Of a DNA stretch of 13,043 nt, positions 1-7,537 are shown in pieces; the stretch's first letter is position 1; each line of letters starts with the position of its first letter. This stretch comes from Prevotella sp. (GTDB taxonomy: Bacteria > Bacteroidota > Bacteroidia > Bacteroidales > Bacteroidaceae), in assembly GCA_016283605.1 (NCBI GenBank), contig JAEENF010000072.1, forward strand, positions 1 to 13,043. The letters run 5' to 3'. A model generated the notes under the pieces. The model had not been told where the DNA came from, searched no databases, and saw nothing but the letters and a program-made list of their open reading frames with translations. A program made the translations under genes and the position numbers.

Positions 1-531
1 ATAGAACCCCGTATCACCTACGGCACGAATCCAGGTATGGGTATCGGTATCACGGAGGCGATTCCTGTAGAGGGTGGGGTAGGCTTTGCAAAAGCGCTCG
101 ACTATATGGGTTTCGAAGCCGGACAGAAACTGCTCGGTACGAAGGTCGACTATGTGTTCTTGGGCGCATGTACCAATGGACGCATCGAGGACTTTCGGGC
201 TTTTGCCTCTATCGTGAAGGGCCGTCAGAAATCTCCTGATGTCGTTGCCTGGCTGGTACCTGGTTCGTGGGCTGTGGATCAGCAGATTCGCGAAGAAGGT
301 CTCGACAGGATTCTCGCTGAGGCTGGTTTCGAGATTCGTCAGCCGGGATGTTCCGCTTGTCTGGCCATGAATGATGATAAGATTCCGGCCGGCAAACTCT
401 CGGTATCCACTTCTAATCGAAATTTTGAGGGCCGTCAGGGACCTGGTTCACGTACCATCCTTGCATCCCCGCTCACTGCTGCCGCTGCAGCAGTCACAGG
501 CGTAATCACCGATCCAAGAGAATTCATATGA
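1..531 (+). CDS. leuC: 3-isopropylmalate dehydratase large subunit, C-terminal part (cut by window edge)
   Basis: Large subunit of isopropylmalate isomerase, which with LeuD converts 2-isopropylmalate to 3-isopropylmalate in leucine synthesis in the cytoplasm. The reading frame is open from base 1, so the N-terminal part (about 290 residues, judging by the usual 465-residue length) lies to the left; 176 residues are visible. The three cysteines that hold the [4Fe-4S] cluster in this aconitase-like family are recognisable: one in GACTNGR and two in GCSACLAMN. The end, with SNRNFEGRQGPGS followed by an alanine-rich stretch, is typical of LeuC. The stop overlaps the leuD start as ATGA at 528-531, which indicates translational coupling of the two subunits. 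Identification is firm; only the start and promoter are missing. Confidence 0.96.
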   Translation: MEPRITYGTNPGMGIGITEAIPVEGGVGFAKALDYMGFEAGQKLLGTKVDYVFLGACTNGRIEDFRAFASIVKGRQKSPDVVAWLVPGSWAVDQQIREEGLDRILAEAGFEIRQPGCSACLAMNDDKIPAGKLSVSTSNRNFEGRQGPGSRTILASPLTAAAAAVTGVITDPREFI

Positions 532-1124
532 AACAAAAATTTGATATTATAACCAGTACCTGTGTGCCGTTGCCGATGGAGAATGTCGACACCGACCAGA
601 TCATCCCCGCCCGTTTCCTCAAGGCGACGACCCGCGAGGAGAAATTCTTTGGCGACAATCTGTTCCGTGATTGGCGCTATAACGCTGATGGCACACCGAA
701 TAAGAACTTCGTACTCAACGATCCGACCTACTCAGGATGCATCCTCGTGGCAGGCAAGAACTTCGGTTCTGGTTCCAGCCGTGAACATGCGGCTTGGGCT
801 ATCGCCGGCTACGGCTTCCGAGTGGTCATCAGCAGTTTCTTCGCTGATATCCATAAGAATAACGAACTCAACAACTTCGTATTGCCCGTTGTCGTCAGCG
901 AGGACTTCCTCTCAGAGCTCTTTCAGAGTATCCAGCGTGATCCGGGTACTCAGGTGACCGTCGACCTTCCTCATCAGACGGTGACGAATCTGGCTACAGG
1001 TCGTAGTGAGCATTTCGAGATCAACGGATACAAGAAGCATTGTCTTCTCAATGGTCTCGACGATATTGATTTTCTGGTTCAGAATCAAGAAAAGACACAA
1101 TTATGGGAACAGCAGAAAAAGTAA
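528..1124 (+). CDS. leuD: 3-isopropylmalate dehydratase small subunit
   Basis: Swivel-domain partner of LeuC; the two form the isomerase that moves the hydroxyl group of isopropylmalate. The 198-residue product is full length for the family. The N-terminal signature NVDTDQIIPARFL (about residues 19-31) and the substrate-loop motif GKNFGSGSSREHAAWAI (about 76-92) are both intact, followed by the ISSFFADIHKNNELNN segment usual in LeuD. The start is fixed by the ATGA overlap with leuC. The 3' end overlaps the next gene by 22 bases, so all leu genes here are tightly packed and very likely on one transcript. Confidence 0.97.
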   Translation: MKQKFDIITSTCVPLPMENVDTDQIIPARFLKATTREEKFFGDNLFRDWRYNADGTPNKNFVLNDPTYSGCILVAGKNFGSGSSREHAAWAIAGYGFRVVISSFFADIHKNNELNNFVLPVVVSEDFLSELFQSIQRDPGTQVTVDLPHQTVTNLATGRSEHFEINGYKKHCLLNGLDDIDFLVQNQEKTQLWEQQKK

Positions 1125-2677
1125 GTAAATACCAGCATATCCAGCCCTTCGTGGAGATCATGGACTCTACATTGCGTGATGGTGAGCAGACCAGTGGCGT
1201 ATCGTTCCTGCCGCACGAGAAACTCATGATGGCCCGTATGCTGTTGAACGATCTTAATGTTGACCGTATCGAAGTGGCATCAGCCCGGGTCTCGGATGGT
1301 GAGAAGGAGGCTGTCAGTATGATCTGTCGTTATGCGGAGAAGATTGATAAGCTGGACAGTGTCGAGGTACTCGGATTTGTGGATGGCGGCGAGAGCATCG
1401 ACTGGATTTCTGCCTGTGGCTGCCGTACGGTAAACCTCTTGGCAAAGGGTTCGCTGAAGCATTGCACGCATCAGCTTCATAAGACCCCCGAGGAACATAT
1501 CGAGGATATCCGTCGCGAGGTGAAATATGCCCGTCAGAAGGGTATCACGGTGAACCTCTATCTCGAAGACTGGTCGGGTGGGATGAAGGAGTCGCCATCA
1601 TACGTCTATCAGTTGATGGATGCCCTCTGTGACAGCGGTATTCGCAGGTTTATGCTGCCCGATACACTGGGCATCATGAATCCTCTGCAGTGTATTGAGT
1701 ATTTCCGGAAGATGCTGAAGCGCTATGCGGACACCCATTTTGATTTCCATGCTCATAACGACTACGATCTGGCCGTATCCAATTCCCTTGCCGCTGTCCT
1801 CAGCGGTGCGAAAGGACTTCACGTGACGGTGAACGGGCTGGGTGAGCGTTGTGGAAATGCGCCGCTGTCGAGTGTACAGGTGATTCTGAAGGATCAGTTC
1901 AATGCCCGCACGAATATCCGTGAGGACAAGCTGAATGACATCTCGCGCCTGGTAGAGAGCTATAGTGGTATCGCAGTGGCGCCCAACCAGCCGATTATCG
2001 GGGATAATGTCTTTACGCAGGTGGCTGGTGTTCATGCTGATGGCGACAAGAAAGACAATCTGTATTGTAATGCCCTTGTGCCGGAGCGGTTCGGTCGGAA
2101 ACGCGAATATGCCTTGGGTAAGAACAGCGGTAGGGCGAATATCGCCAAGAACCTGGAGGAACTAGGTCTTGAACTGACTCCCGAGCAAACCCGTCGTGTG
2201 ACCCAGCGTATTACTGAACTGGGTGACAAGAAAGAGATTGTGACGCAGGAAGATCTGCCCTTTATCGTCAGCGATGTACTCAAGCACGATGCCCCCGAGG
2301 ATAAGGTGAAACTTGTCAGCTATGTAGTGTCTACGGCCTACGGCCTGAAGCCAGGTGCTAATATCAAGGTCGAGATCAATGGTCAGGAGTATGAGGCCAG
2401 TGCTACGGGCGACGGTCAGTACGACGCCTTCGTGAAGTCGTTGCGCTATATCTACAAGAAATACCTCGACCGCACGTTCCCCGCTCTTCAGAACTATGCC
2501 GTTACGATCCCTCCTGGCGGCCGTACGGATGCTTTGGTGCAGACCGTCATCACCTGGAATGATCATGGTAAGATTCTCCGTACGCGCGGCCTCGATGCCG
2601 ACCAGACGGAAGCGGCCATCAAGGCTACATTCAAGATGTTGAACATTATAGAAAACGAACAAGATAAAGAATTATGA
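1103..2677 (+). CDS. LeuA-like synthase: second 2-isopropylmalate synthase or citramalate synthase
   Basis: A 524-residue member of the HMGL-like Claisen synthases that condense acetyl-CoA with a 2-oxo acid. The catalytic barrel shows DSTLRDGEQ (residues 21-29), HAHND (216-220) and NGLGERCGNAPL (244-255), which supply the metal ligands and active-site residues of LeuA/CimA enzymes. The C-terminal part from about residue 400 looks like the LeuA allosteric (leucine or isoleucine binding) dimer domain. In Bacteroides an orthodox leuA stands upstream of leuC, and a second, divergent copy lies between leuD and leuB; this gene occupies that second position. The substrate, 2-oxoisovalerate (leucine) or pyruvate (citramalate, feeding isoleucine), cannot be settled from sequence by eye. 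The ATG at 1103 lies inside leuD; no later start keeps the conserved N-terminus. Stop and leuB start overlap as ATGA. Confidence 0.88.
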   Translation: MGTAEKVSKYQHIQPFVEIMDSTLRDGEQTSGVSFLPHEKLMMARMLLNDLNVDRIEVASARVSDGEKEAVSMICRYAEKIDKLDSVEVLGFVDGGESIDWISACGCRTVNLLAKGSLKHCTHQLHKTPEEHIEDIRREVKYARQKGITVNLYLEDWSGGMKESPSYVYQLMDALCDSGIRRFMLPDTLGIMNPLQCIEYFRKMLKRYADTHFDFHAHNDYDLAVSNSLAAVLSGAKGLHVTVNGLGERCGNAPLSSVQVILKDQFNARTNIREDKLNDISRLVESYSGIAVAPNQPIIGDNVFTQVAGVHADGDKKDNLYCNALVPERFGRKREYALGKNSGRANIAKNLEELGLELTPEQTRRVTQRITELGDKKEIVTQEDLPFIVSDVLKHDAPEDKVKLVSYVVSTAYGLKPGANIKVEINGQEYEASATGDGQYDAFVKSLRYIYKKYLDRTFPALQNYAVTIPPGGRTDALVQTVITWNDHGKILRTRGLDADQTEAAIKATFKMLNIIENEQDKEL

Positions 2678-3735
2678 ATCTAAAGATTGCGATTTTAGAG
2701 GGTGACGGTATCGGCCCCGAGATTATGACCCAAGCAGTGGCTGTGCTCGATGCGATAGCAGCGAAGTACGGACATCAGTTTGAATACGAGAAAGCCATCT
2801 GTGGCGCTCACGCCATCGATGAAGTAGGCGATCCTTATCCTGACAGTACCCATGAGGTGTGTATGCGTGCTGATGCAGTGCTCTTTGCAGCTGTCGGCGA
2901 CTTGAAGTACGACCATGATCCAACGGCGAAGATTCGTCCAGAAGTGGGACTCCTGGCGATGCGAAAGAAACTCGGACTCTTCGCCAACGTTCGTCCTGTG
3001 GCTACTTTTGACTGTCTGTTGCATAAGTCGCCGCTGAAGGATGAACTCATCCGTGGTGCCGACTTCGTAGTGCTGCGCGAACTCACAGGTGGTATGTATT
3101 TCGGTGAGCGCTATCAGGATAATGACAAGGCTTATGATACCGACATCTACACCCGTCCGGAGATTGAGCGTATCGTCAAGCTCGGTTTTGAGATGGCGAT
3201 GAAGCGCCGGAAGCACCTCACGGTGGTCGATAAGGCTAATATCCTGGCTTCCTCGCGTTTGTGGCGACAGATAGCCAAGGAGATAGAACCCCAGTATCCG
3301 GATGTGAAGACCGACTACATGTTTATCGACAATGCCTCGATGCGCGTGCTGACAGAGCCCCGCTATTTCGATGTCATCGTCACTGAGAACACCTTCGGTG
3401 ATATCCTGACTGATGAGACGGCATGTATTACGGGTTCTATGGGTCTTCAACCCTCTGCCTCGCTGGGCGAGCATACGCCGCTCTTCGAACCTGTACACGG
3501 TTCCTGGCCGCAGGCCGCAGGTCAGAACCTGGCTAATCCGTTGGCACAGATTCTCTCTGCCGCCATGTTGCTCGAGCATTTCGGATTGGAGCAGGAGGGC
3601 GCCCTTATCCGTGAGGCTGTTGATGCCTCACTGGCAGCGAATGTCCGTACGCCTGAGATTCAGGTCGAGGGTGGCGCTCATTACGGCACACGCGAAGTAG
3701 GAGAGTGGATTGTCAATTATATCGAGAATGCGTAA
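2674..3735 (+). CDS. leuB: 3-isopropylmalate dehydrogenase
   Basis: NAD-dependent oxidative decarboxylase giving 2-oxoisocaproate, the last dedicated step before transamination to leucine. The 353 residues match the usual length. Visible are GDGIGPEI (10-17), the substrate-binding arginines in MRKKLGLFANVRP (96-108) and RELTGGMYFG (135-144), the catalytic lysine in VVDKANIL (K187), and the metal-binding aspartates in FIDNASMRV (D219) and TENTFGDILTDETA (D243, D247). The NAD-binding GSWPQAAGQNLANP segment is also present. The start overlaps the preceding stop (ATGA), and the last 8 bases overlap the TPR gene. Nothing is unusual in the coding sequence. Confidence 0.97.
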   Translation: MNLKIAILEGDGIGPEIMTQAVAVLDAIAAKYGHQFEYEKAICGAHAIDEVGDPYPDSTHEVCMRADAVLFAAVGDLKYDHDPTAKIRPEVGLLAMRKKLGLFANVRPVATFDCLLHKSPLKDELIRGADFVVLRELTGGMYFGERYQDNDKAYDTDIYTRPEIERIVKLGFEMAMKRRKHLTVVDKANILASSRLWRQIAKEIEPQYPDVKTDYMFIDNASMRVLTEPRYFDVIVTENTFGDILTDETACITGSMGLQPSASLGEHTPLFEPVHGSWPQAAGQNLANPLAQILSAAMLLEHFGLEQEGALIREAVDASLAANVRTPEIQVEGGAHYGTREVGEWIVNYIENA

Positions 3736-4396
3736 GTATATCATTGTAGTGTTTGTGCTGGCAGCGACAGCGCTGCCGGCGCAGACTCGTCAGCAGTGGC
3801 GTGATTCCCTTGAGGTACTGAATGCCAAGATCGGTCGTGATCCAAACAACCTCAACCTTCATCTGTTGAAGGCCGAGGCGAACATCAACCTCGAGCAGTG
3901 GGATTACGCCCTTGCTGAATACGGGAAAATCCTACATGTGGATGAGAAGAATCTGGCGGCGCTCTACTTCCGTGCCTTCGTGCATGTCAAACAGAATCAT
4001 TACGATCTGGCCCGTGTGGACTATGAGGCTTTCCTTCGTCTTCAGCCCACGCATTTCGAGGCGCGCATGGGTTTGGCTCATGTCTTGCAGAAGATGGGAC
4101 GTAAGTCCGACACTCTCGATGAACTGAATCGTATCGTGCAGATGTTTCCTGATTCTGCCGATGCGTATGCTGCACGTGCGGTTTACGAGACCGAGCTGAA
4201 AAAGTATGACGTGGCGCTTTTCGATTGGGATGAGGCCATTCGTCGCAAACCCCTCAACGAAGGTTTCGTGGCTTCCAAAGCCGATATTCTCATTACGCTA
4301 TTCCGTCTGGATGAAGCCCGTCGCGAACTCCACGCAGCTATCGGGCGCGGCATCCCTCGCTACGCCCTCAAAGAGTGGTTGGATAAGTGTAAGTGA
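3728..4396 (+). CDS. secreted tetratricopeptide-repeat protein
   Basis: A 222-residue protein with a signal peptide (MRKYIIVVFVLAATALPAQ) followed by about five TPR units, recognisable from pairs such as WDYALAEYGKILHVDEKN, YDLARVDYEAFLRLQPTH and YDVALFDWDEAIRRKPLN. TPR arrays are protein-binding scaffolds, here presumably in the periplasm or at the membrane; the partner is unknown. I chose the ATG at 3728, which overlaps the leuB end by 8 bases, over a TTG 18 bases earlier because it gives a clean signal peptide. Its coupling to leuB suggests co-transcription with leucine synthesis, but no biochemical link is evident. Its stop directly abuts the stop of the convergent gene, with no base between. 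Confidence 0.85.
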   Translation: MRKYIIVVFVLAATALPAQTRQQWRDSLEVLNAKIGRDPNNLNLHLLKAEANINLEQWDYALAEYGKILHVDEKNLAALYFRAFVHVKQNHYDLARVDYEAFLRLQPTHFEARMGLAHVLQKMGRKSDTLDELNRIVQMFPDSADAYAARAVYETELKKYDVALFDWDEAIRRKPLNEGFVASKADILITLFRLDEARRELHAAIGRGIPRYALKEWLDKCK

Positions 4397-4825
4397 TTAT
4401 TCCTCGTCGTCGAAGATCTTGACGGGTGTGAAGTGGAAGTCGCTGTCATCAAGGTGCTTGATCGCGTATCTCCCTGCATGCTTGCCCGTATAGTTCTTCA
4501 TCAGTTTGGCGTATTTCTTCTCTGCCTTCTTGCGGTCCATACCAAACATGACGATACACGTGCGGTTGGGCAGGTTCAGGGTGTTGGTGAAATAATTACG
4601 CAACTGACTGGTATAGATGTTTCTGTTCAGAAGGAATTTTGATTTTTTGTCGAACCAAACACTGTCAACTTCCTGAATGTCTGTGACGTATATGACCGAG
4701 TCTCTGAAGTTGGCTACAAAGCCGAAGATATAGGCTTTGGGCTGTACGATGGATTTGGCGTTGGCTTGTGTGGGGAGGAGTGCCGTCATGATAACGGCTA
4801 ATAATGTGAGTTTCAGAAATTTCAT
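4397..4825 (-). CDS. small secreted protein of unknown function downstream of rpoD
   Basis: Encodes 142 residues starting with a signal peptide (MKFLKLTLLAVIMTALLPTQANA), so the mature protein of about 119 residues is exported. I do not recognise a domain. The mature part is mixed, with a basic middle (MDRKKAEKKYAKLMKN) and an acidic end (KIFDDEE). The start codon follows the rpoD stop with zero gap (TAA then ATG), so it is probably translated from the rpoD transcript by termination-reinitiation. I see no promoter of its own. The 3' end meets the stop of the convergent TPR gene with no intergenic base, so transcripts from the two strands must overlap. It looks like a Bacteroidales conserved hypothetical; a function would be a guess. 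Confidence 0.8.
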   Translation of the reverse strand: MKFLKLTLLAVIMTALLPTQANAKSIVQPKAYIFGFVANFRDSVIYVTDIQEVDSVWFDKKSKFLLNRNIYTSQLRNYFTNTLNLPNRTCIVMFGMDRKKAEKKYAKLMKNYTGKHAGRYAIKHLDDSDFHFTPVKIFDDEE

Positions 4826-5686
4826 TTAACCTAAATATGTCTTTAAAATATGATTCTTTGTGCAAGCGCGTAGCCTGCGGATGGCCTTTTCCCTGATCTG
4901 ACGGACGCGTTCACGCGTCAGACCGAACTTCGTGCCGATTTCCTCGAGCGTCATCTCTGGACTGTTGATGCCGTAGAAGGCCTCGATGATGTTCCGTTCA
5001 CGCTCGTTGAGCGTCTTCAGGGCATTGTTGATCTCCGACTTCAACGACTCCACCACCAGCGTACGGTCGGCCATCGGGGCATCATCGTTGACGAGCACAT
5101 CAAGCAGACTGTTGTCCTCACCTTCCACGAAGGGTGCATCTACCGATACGTGCCGCCCGTTGATGCTCATGGCTTCGTCAATCTTGTCTTCCGGCAGGTC
5201 AATGACTTCTGAGATCTCCTCCAGCGACGGCCTGCGCTCATTCTCCTGCTCAAACTTGTTGAGTATTTTGTTAATCTTATTGACCGACCCCACCTGATTC
5301 AGGGGCAGACGGACGATACGGCTCTGTTCGGCAATAGCCTGGAGGATACTCTGACGAATCCACCAGACGGCGTAGGAGATGAACTTGAAACCACGTGTCT
5401 CGTCAAACTTCTCTGCGGCCTTGATCAGTCCCATGTTGCCTTCGTTGATGAGGTCGGGTAGGGAGAGTCCCTGGTTCTGGTACTGCTTGGCTACAGAAAC
5501 CACAAAACGGAGGTTAGCCTTTGTCAGGCGTTCCAGTGCCTTTTCGTCTCCTTTACGGATCCTTTGGGCAAGTTCCACTTCTTCCTCCACCGAGATCATC
5601 TCTTCTTTACCGATTTCCTGCAGGTATTTGTCAAGAGCTTCGCTTTCTCGGTTTGTGATCGACTTGGCGATTTTCAGTTGTCTCAT
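4826..5686 (-). CDS. rpoD: primary (housekeeping) RNA polymerase sigma factor
   Basis: The essential sigma-70 factor of Bacteroidota, a short form of 286 residues lacking region 1.1, as known for Bacteroides fragilis sigma-A. It begins MRQLKIAKSITNRES; region 1.2 follows, then region 2 (NLRFVVSVAKQYQNQGLSL, LINEGNMGLIKAAEKFD, FKFISYAVWWIRQSI), the conserved VDAPFVEGEDNSLLDVL segment in the region 3 area, and region 4 with the helix-turn-helix LEEIGTKFGLTRERVRQIRE. The frame is open upstream to 5782, but the extra residues overlap the promoter and terminator and are not conserved, so the ATG at 5684-5686 is chosen. A Bacteroidota promoter lies just upstream, and the secreted protein gene follows directly. 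This factor would read the TTTG/TAnnTTTG promoters seen elsewhere in the window. Confidence 0.97.
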   Translation of the reverse strand: MRQLKIAKSITNRESEALDKYLQEIGKEEMISVEEEVELAQRIRKGDEKALERLTKANLRFVVSVAKQYQNQGLSLPDLINEGNMGLIKAAEKFDETRGFKFISYAVWWIRQSILQAIAEQSRIVRLPLNQVGSVNKINKILNKFEQENERRPSLEEISEVIDLPEDKIDEAMSINGRHVSVDAPFVEGEDNSLLDVLVNDDAPMADRTLVVESLKSEINNALKTLNERERNIIEAFYGINSPEMTLEEIGTKFGLTRERVRQIREKAIRRLRACTKNHILKTYLG

Positions 5687-5709
5687 CTCGTTCGTTTTTA
5701 GCCAAGGTG

Positions 5710-5741
5710 CAAAGTTAAAGCAAATAATTGTAACGACCAAA
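5710..5741 (-). promoter_or_regulatory. rpoD promoter, Bacteroidota type
   Basis: On the minus strand, TTTG (5738-5741) is followed after 20 nt by TAACTTTG (5710-5717), an exact match to the Bacteroidota -7 consensus TAnnTTTG. The predicted start of transcription lies roughly 10-20 nt upstream of the rpoD ATG, so the leader would be very short. The -33 TTTG is formed by the end of the U-tract of the upstream terminator. Confidence 0.72.
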
Positions 5742-5777
5742 AAAAACCGCAAATTTTTTACATTTGCGGCTTTTTTT
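5739..5777 (-). terminator. Rho-independent terminator after degP (works in both directions on paper)
   Basis: A perfect 8-bp stem, CCGCAAAT (5747-5754) with ATTTGCGG (5762-5769), closes a 7-nt loop. On the minus strand it is followed by eight T (5739-5746), the right place to end the degP transcript before rpoD. On the plus strand it is also followed by seven T (5771-5777), though no plus-strand gene reads into it. Confidence 0.85.
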
Positions 5778-5814
5778 CTCATTTTTCACTTTTCGCTATT
5801 CATTTTTCCCTTTT

Positions 5815-7302
5815 TTATTCCTCTTCGAGAGGTACAGTAAAGTAACCCTTCTTACCTGTAGGATAAACACCTTCTATCCATAGCACAGGCTTAGACTTTG
5901 ATGCATCCTTTACAATCTTCTGCAGGTCTTCGATGGTCTTCACCGTCTGGTCGTTAACGCGCTGGATGATGAATCCTTGAGGTACGCCGGCATCCTTCAG
6001 CTTGCCGCCGCTCACCTTCAGTACCTGCAGGCCGTAACCGATGTTCAACTGTTCCTTCTGCGAGTCACTGATGGGCTTGAACTGTCCGCCGAGTATGTCG
6101 AGGTCGGCATCCTTCACCACCTTCGTGTTGCCCTTCTCGTTCTTCAGGGTGAGGGTAGCGCTCTGCTTCTTCTTGTTGCGCAGGTAGTTGATGGTGATCT
6201 TGTCACCGGGACGCTTCTGGGCGATGATGTTCTGCAGTTCACCGAACTTCGATACCTTCTGTCCGTCGATGTGTGTGATCACGTCGCCTTCCTTCAGGCC
6301 TGCATCGGCAGCAGCACCGTCGTCGATGACCTTGGCGATGTAGATACCCTCCATGGTGCCGAGGTCCACCTCGTTGCCCTTCTCCTTCTCCTGATCCACA
6401 TAGGCGTTCACGTCAGAACCCTGGATGCCGATCATGGCGCGCTGTACGGTACCGTACTTCTTGATGTCGTCCACCACCTTATTCATAATTGTCGTAGGGA
6501 TGGCGAAGCCGTAGCCGATGTTCGAACCGGTCTGTGAGTAGATCATCGCGTTGATGCCGATCAGTGCACCGTTGGTGTTGACCAGCGCACCGCCCGAGTT
6601 ACCCTGATTGATGGCGGCATCGGTCTGGATCATACTTGATACACCCTGACCCATCGAACGGGCCTTGGCCGATACGATACCGGCGGTGACGGTGTTGTTC
6701 AGTCCGAGGGGATTACCCACGGCGAGCACCCATTCGCCCACCTTCACGTCGTCCGAGTTGGCAATCACGATGGCGGGCAGGTTCTTGCCGTCAATCTTGA
6801 TGAGTGCCAGGTCGGTGGTGGCGTCTGCACCGATGATGCGGGCGGAGTATTCCTTATTGTCATTGAGGGTCACCATCAGCTCGTCGGCACCGTCCACCAC
6901 GTGGTTGTTGGTCACGATATAGCCGTCGGTAGAGATGATCACGCCCGATCCGGCAGCTACGCGCTTCGGAGTCTGCACCTGACGCTGACGGCGTCCGCCG
7001 TTGCCCTGTCCGCGGCCGAAGAAACCGCCGAAGGGGTCGGAGAAGAAGTCCTCGAAGGGGTCGGAGTACTCAACGGTCTGAACCTTTGAGTTCTGGGTGT
7101 TCTTGATGTAAACCACGCAGGGCAGAGCTTTCTCTGCTGCGAAGGTCAGGTCTACGGGTTGACCCGCTGGGGCTGCTGCCACAACGGGGGCTGGAGTGGT
7201 TGCCGCATTGGTCTTGTTGAAGGCGACAACAGACAGTACCAGTGCTACTGCGCATACGGCTGGAGTAGCTACGTTTACGATCTTTTTCATATTTGCGTTC
7301 AT
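5815..7302 (-). CDS. degP: DegP/HtrA-type periplasmic serine endoprotease (Do family)
   Basis: Envelope protein-quality-control protease and chaperone. With the start at 7302 it has 495 residues: a signal peptide or anchor (MNANMKKIVNVATPAVCAVALVLSVVAF), a trypsin-like domain and two PDZ domains. The catalytic triad is visible: His134 in TNNHVVDG, Asp164 in DATTDLALI, and Ser236 in NQGNSGGAL. A Phe/Gly-rich loop (SDPFEDFFSDPFGGFFGRG) before the triad corresponds to the regulatory LA loop. PDZ1 follows IGYGFAIP and includes AADAGLKEGDVITHIDG; PDZ2 contains LKDAGVPQGFIIQRVND. The frame stays open to a GTG at 7338, and an ATG at 7329 is also possible; 7302 is preferred for its A-rich leader, and 7290 is a further alternative. 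It has its own promoter and terminator, so it is probably monocistronic. Confidence 0.94.
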   Translation of the reverse strand: MNANMKKIVNVATPAVCAVALVLSVVAFNKTNAATTPAPVVAAAPAGQPVDLTFAAEKALPCVVYIKNTQNSKVQTVEYSDPFEDFFSDPFGGFFGRGQGNGGRRQRQVQTPKRVAAGSGVIISTDGYIVTNNHVVDGADELMVTLNDNKEYSARIIGADATTDLALIKIDGKNLPAIVIANSDDVKVGEWVLAVGNPLGLNNTVTAGIVSAKARSMGQGVSSMIQTDAAINQGNSGGALVNTNGALIGINAMIYSQTGSNIGYGFAIPTTIMNKVVDDIKKYGTVQRAMIGIQGSDVNAYVDQEKEKGNEVDLGTMEGIYIAKVIDDGAAADAGLKEGDVITHIDGQKVSKFGELQNIIAQKRPGDKITINYLRNKKKQSATLTLKNEKGNTKVVKDADLDILGGQFKPISDSQKEQLNIGYGLQVLKVSGGKLKDAGVPQGFIIQRVNDQTVKTIEDLQKIVKDASKSKPVLWIEGVYPTGKKGYFTVPLEEE

Positions 7303-7369
7303 TTTTTTGAGATAATTTAAATTCAACATTTTTGTCACTGCTTAAGGCGAGTGCTCTGGAAATCGAGTG

Positions 7370-7403
7370 CAAATATAGGGTCATTTTTTCTGAAACTGAC
7401 AAA
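7370..7403 (-). promoter_or_regulatory. candidate degP promoter
   Basis: TATATTTG on the minus strand (7370-7377) matches the TAnnTTTG -7 element exactly. TTTG (7400-7403) lies 22 nt upstream, slightly longer than the usual spacing of about 19-21. The predicted leader is about 60 nt if translation starts at 7302. Confidence 0.6.
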
Positions 7404-7421
7404 ATGTCGTAATATTTTGTC
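7398..7421. promoter_or_regulatory. perfect dyad over the degP -33 region (candidate operator)
   Basis: GACAAAAT (7398-7405) and ATTTTGTC (7414-7421) form a perfect 8-bp inverted repeat with an 8-nt centre. It overlaps the proposed -33 TTTG of degP, which is where a repressor or activator would sit. There is no T-tract after it, so it does not look like a terminator. The remaining gene-free DNA up to 7537 is AT-rich and holds only a weak 7-bp inverted repeat (7478-7484 with 7494-7500). Confidence 0.4.
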
Positions 7422-7537
7422 CCATTTTAACACTTCTGCCACCGATTTAAATGCTGTTTGCGTTTAACACTTCAAATCTTAAATGATTGATAAATTTAAG
7501 AGTTTATGATACTTTTAGTTGCGATATTGCAATTAGT

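Noticed and set aside
2695..3579. Minus-strand open frame of 294 residues opposite leuB
   Set aside because: Shadow frame of a clear leuB coding sequence; no start context or motif, rich in improbable residues (His, Cys, Arg).
5687..5782. N-terminal extension of RpoD by 32 residues
   Set aside because: The extension covers the promoter and terminator and is not part of the conserved Bacteroidota sigma-A, which begins MRQLKI.
7478..7500. Inverted repeat CTTAAAT / ATTTAAG as a terminator for the CDF exporter
   Set aside because: The stem is only AT-rich, with one G-C pair per arm, and has no T-tract on the minus strand; too weak to call.
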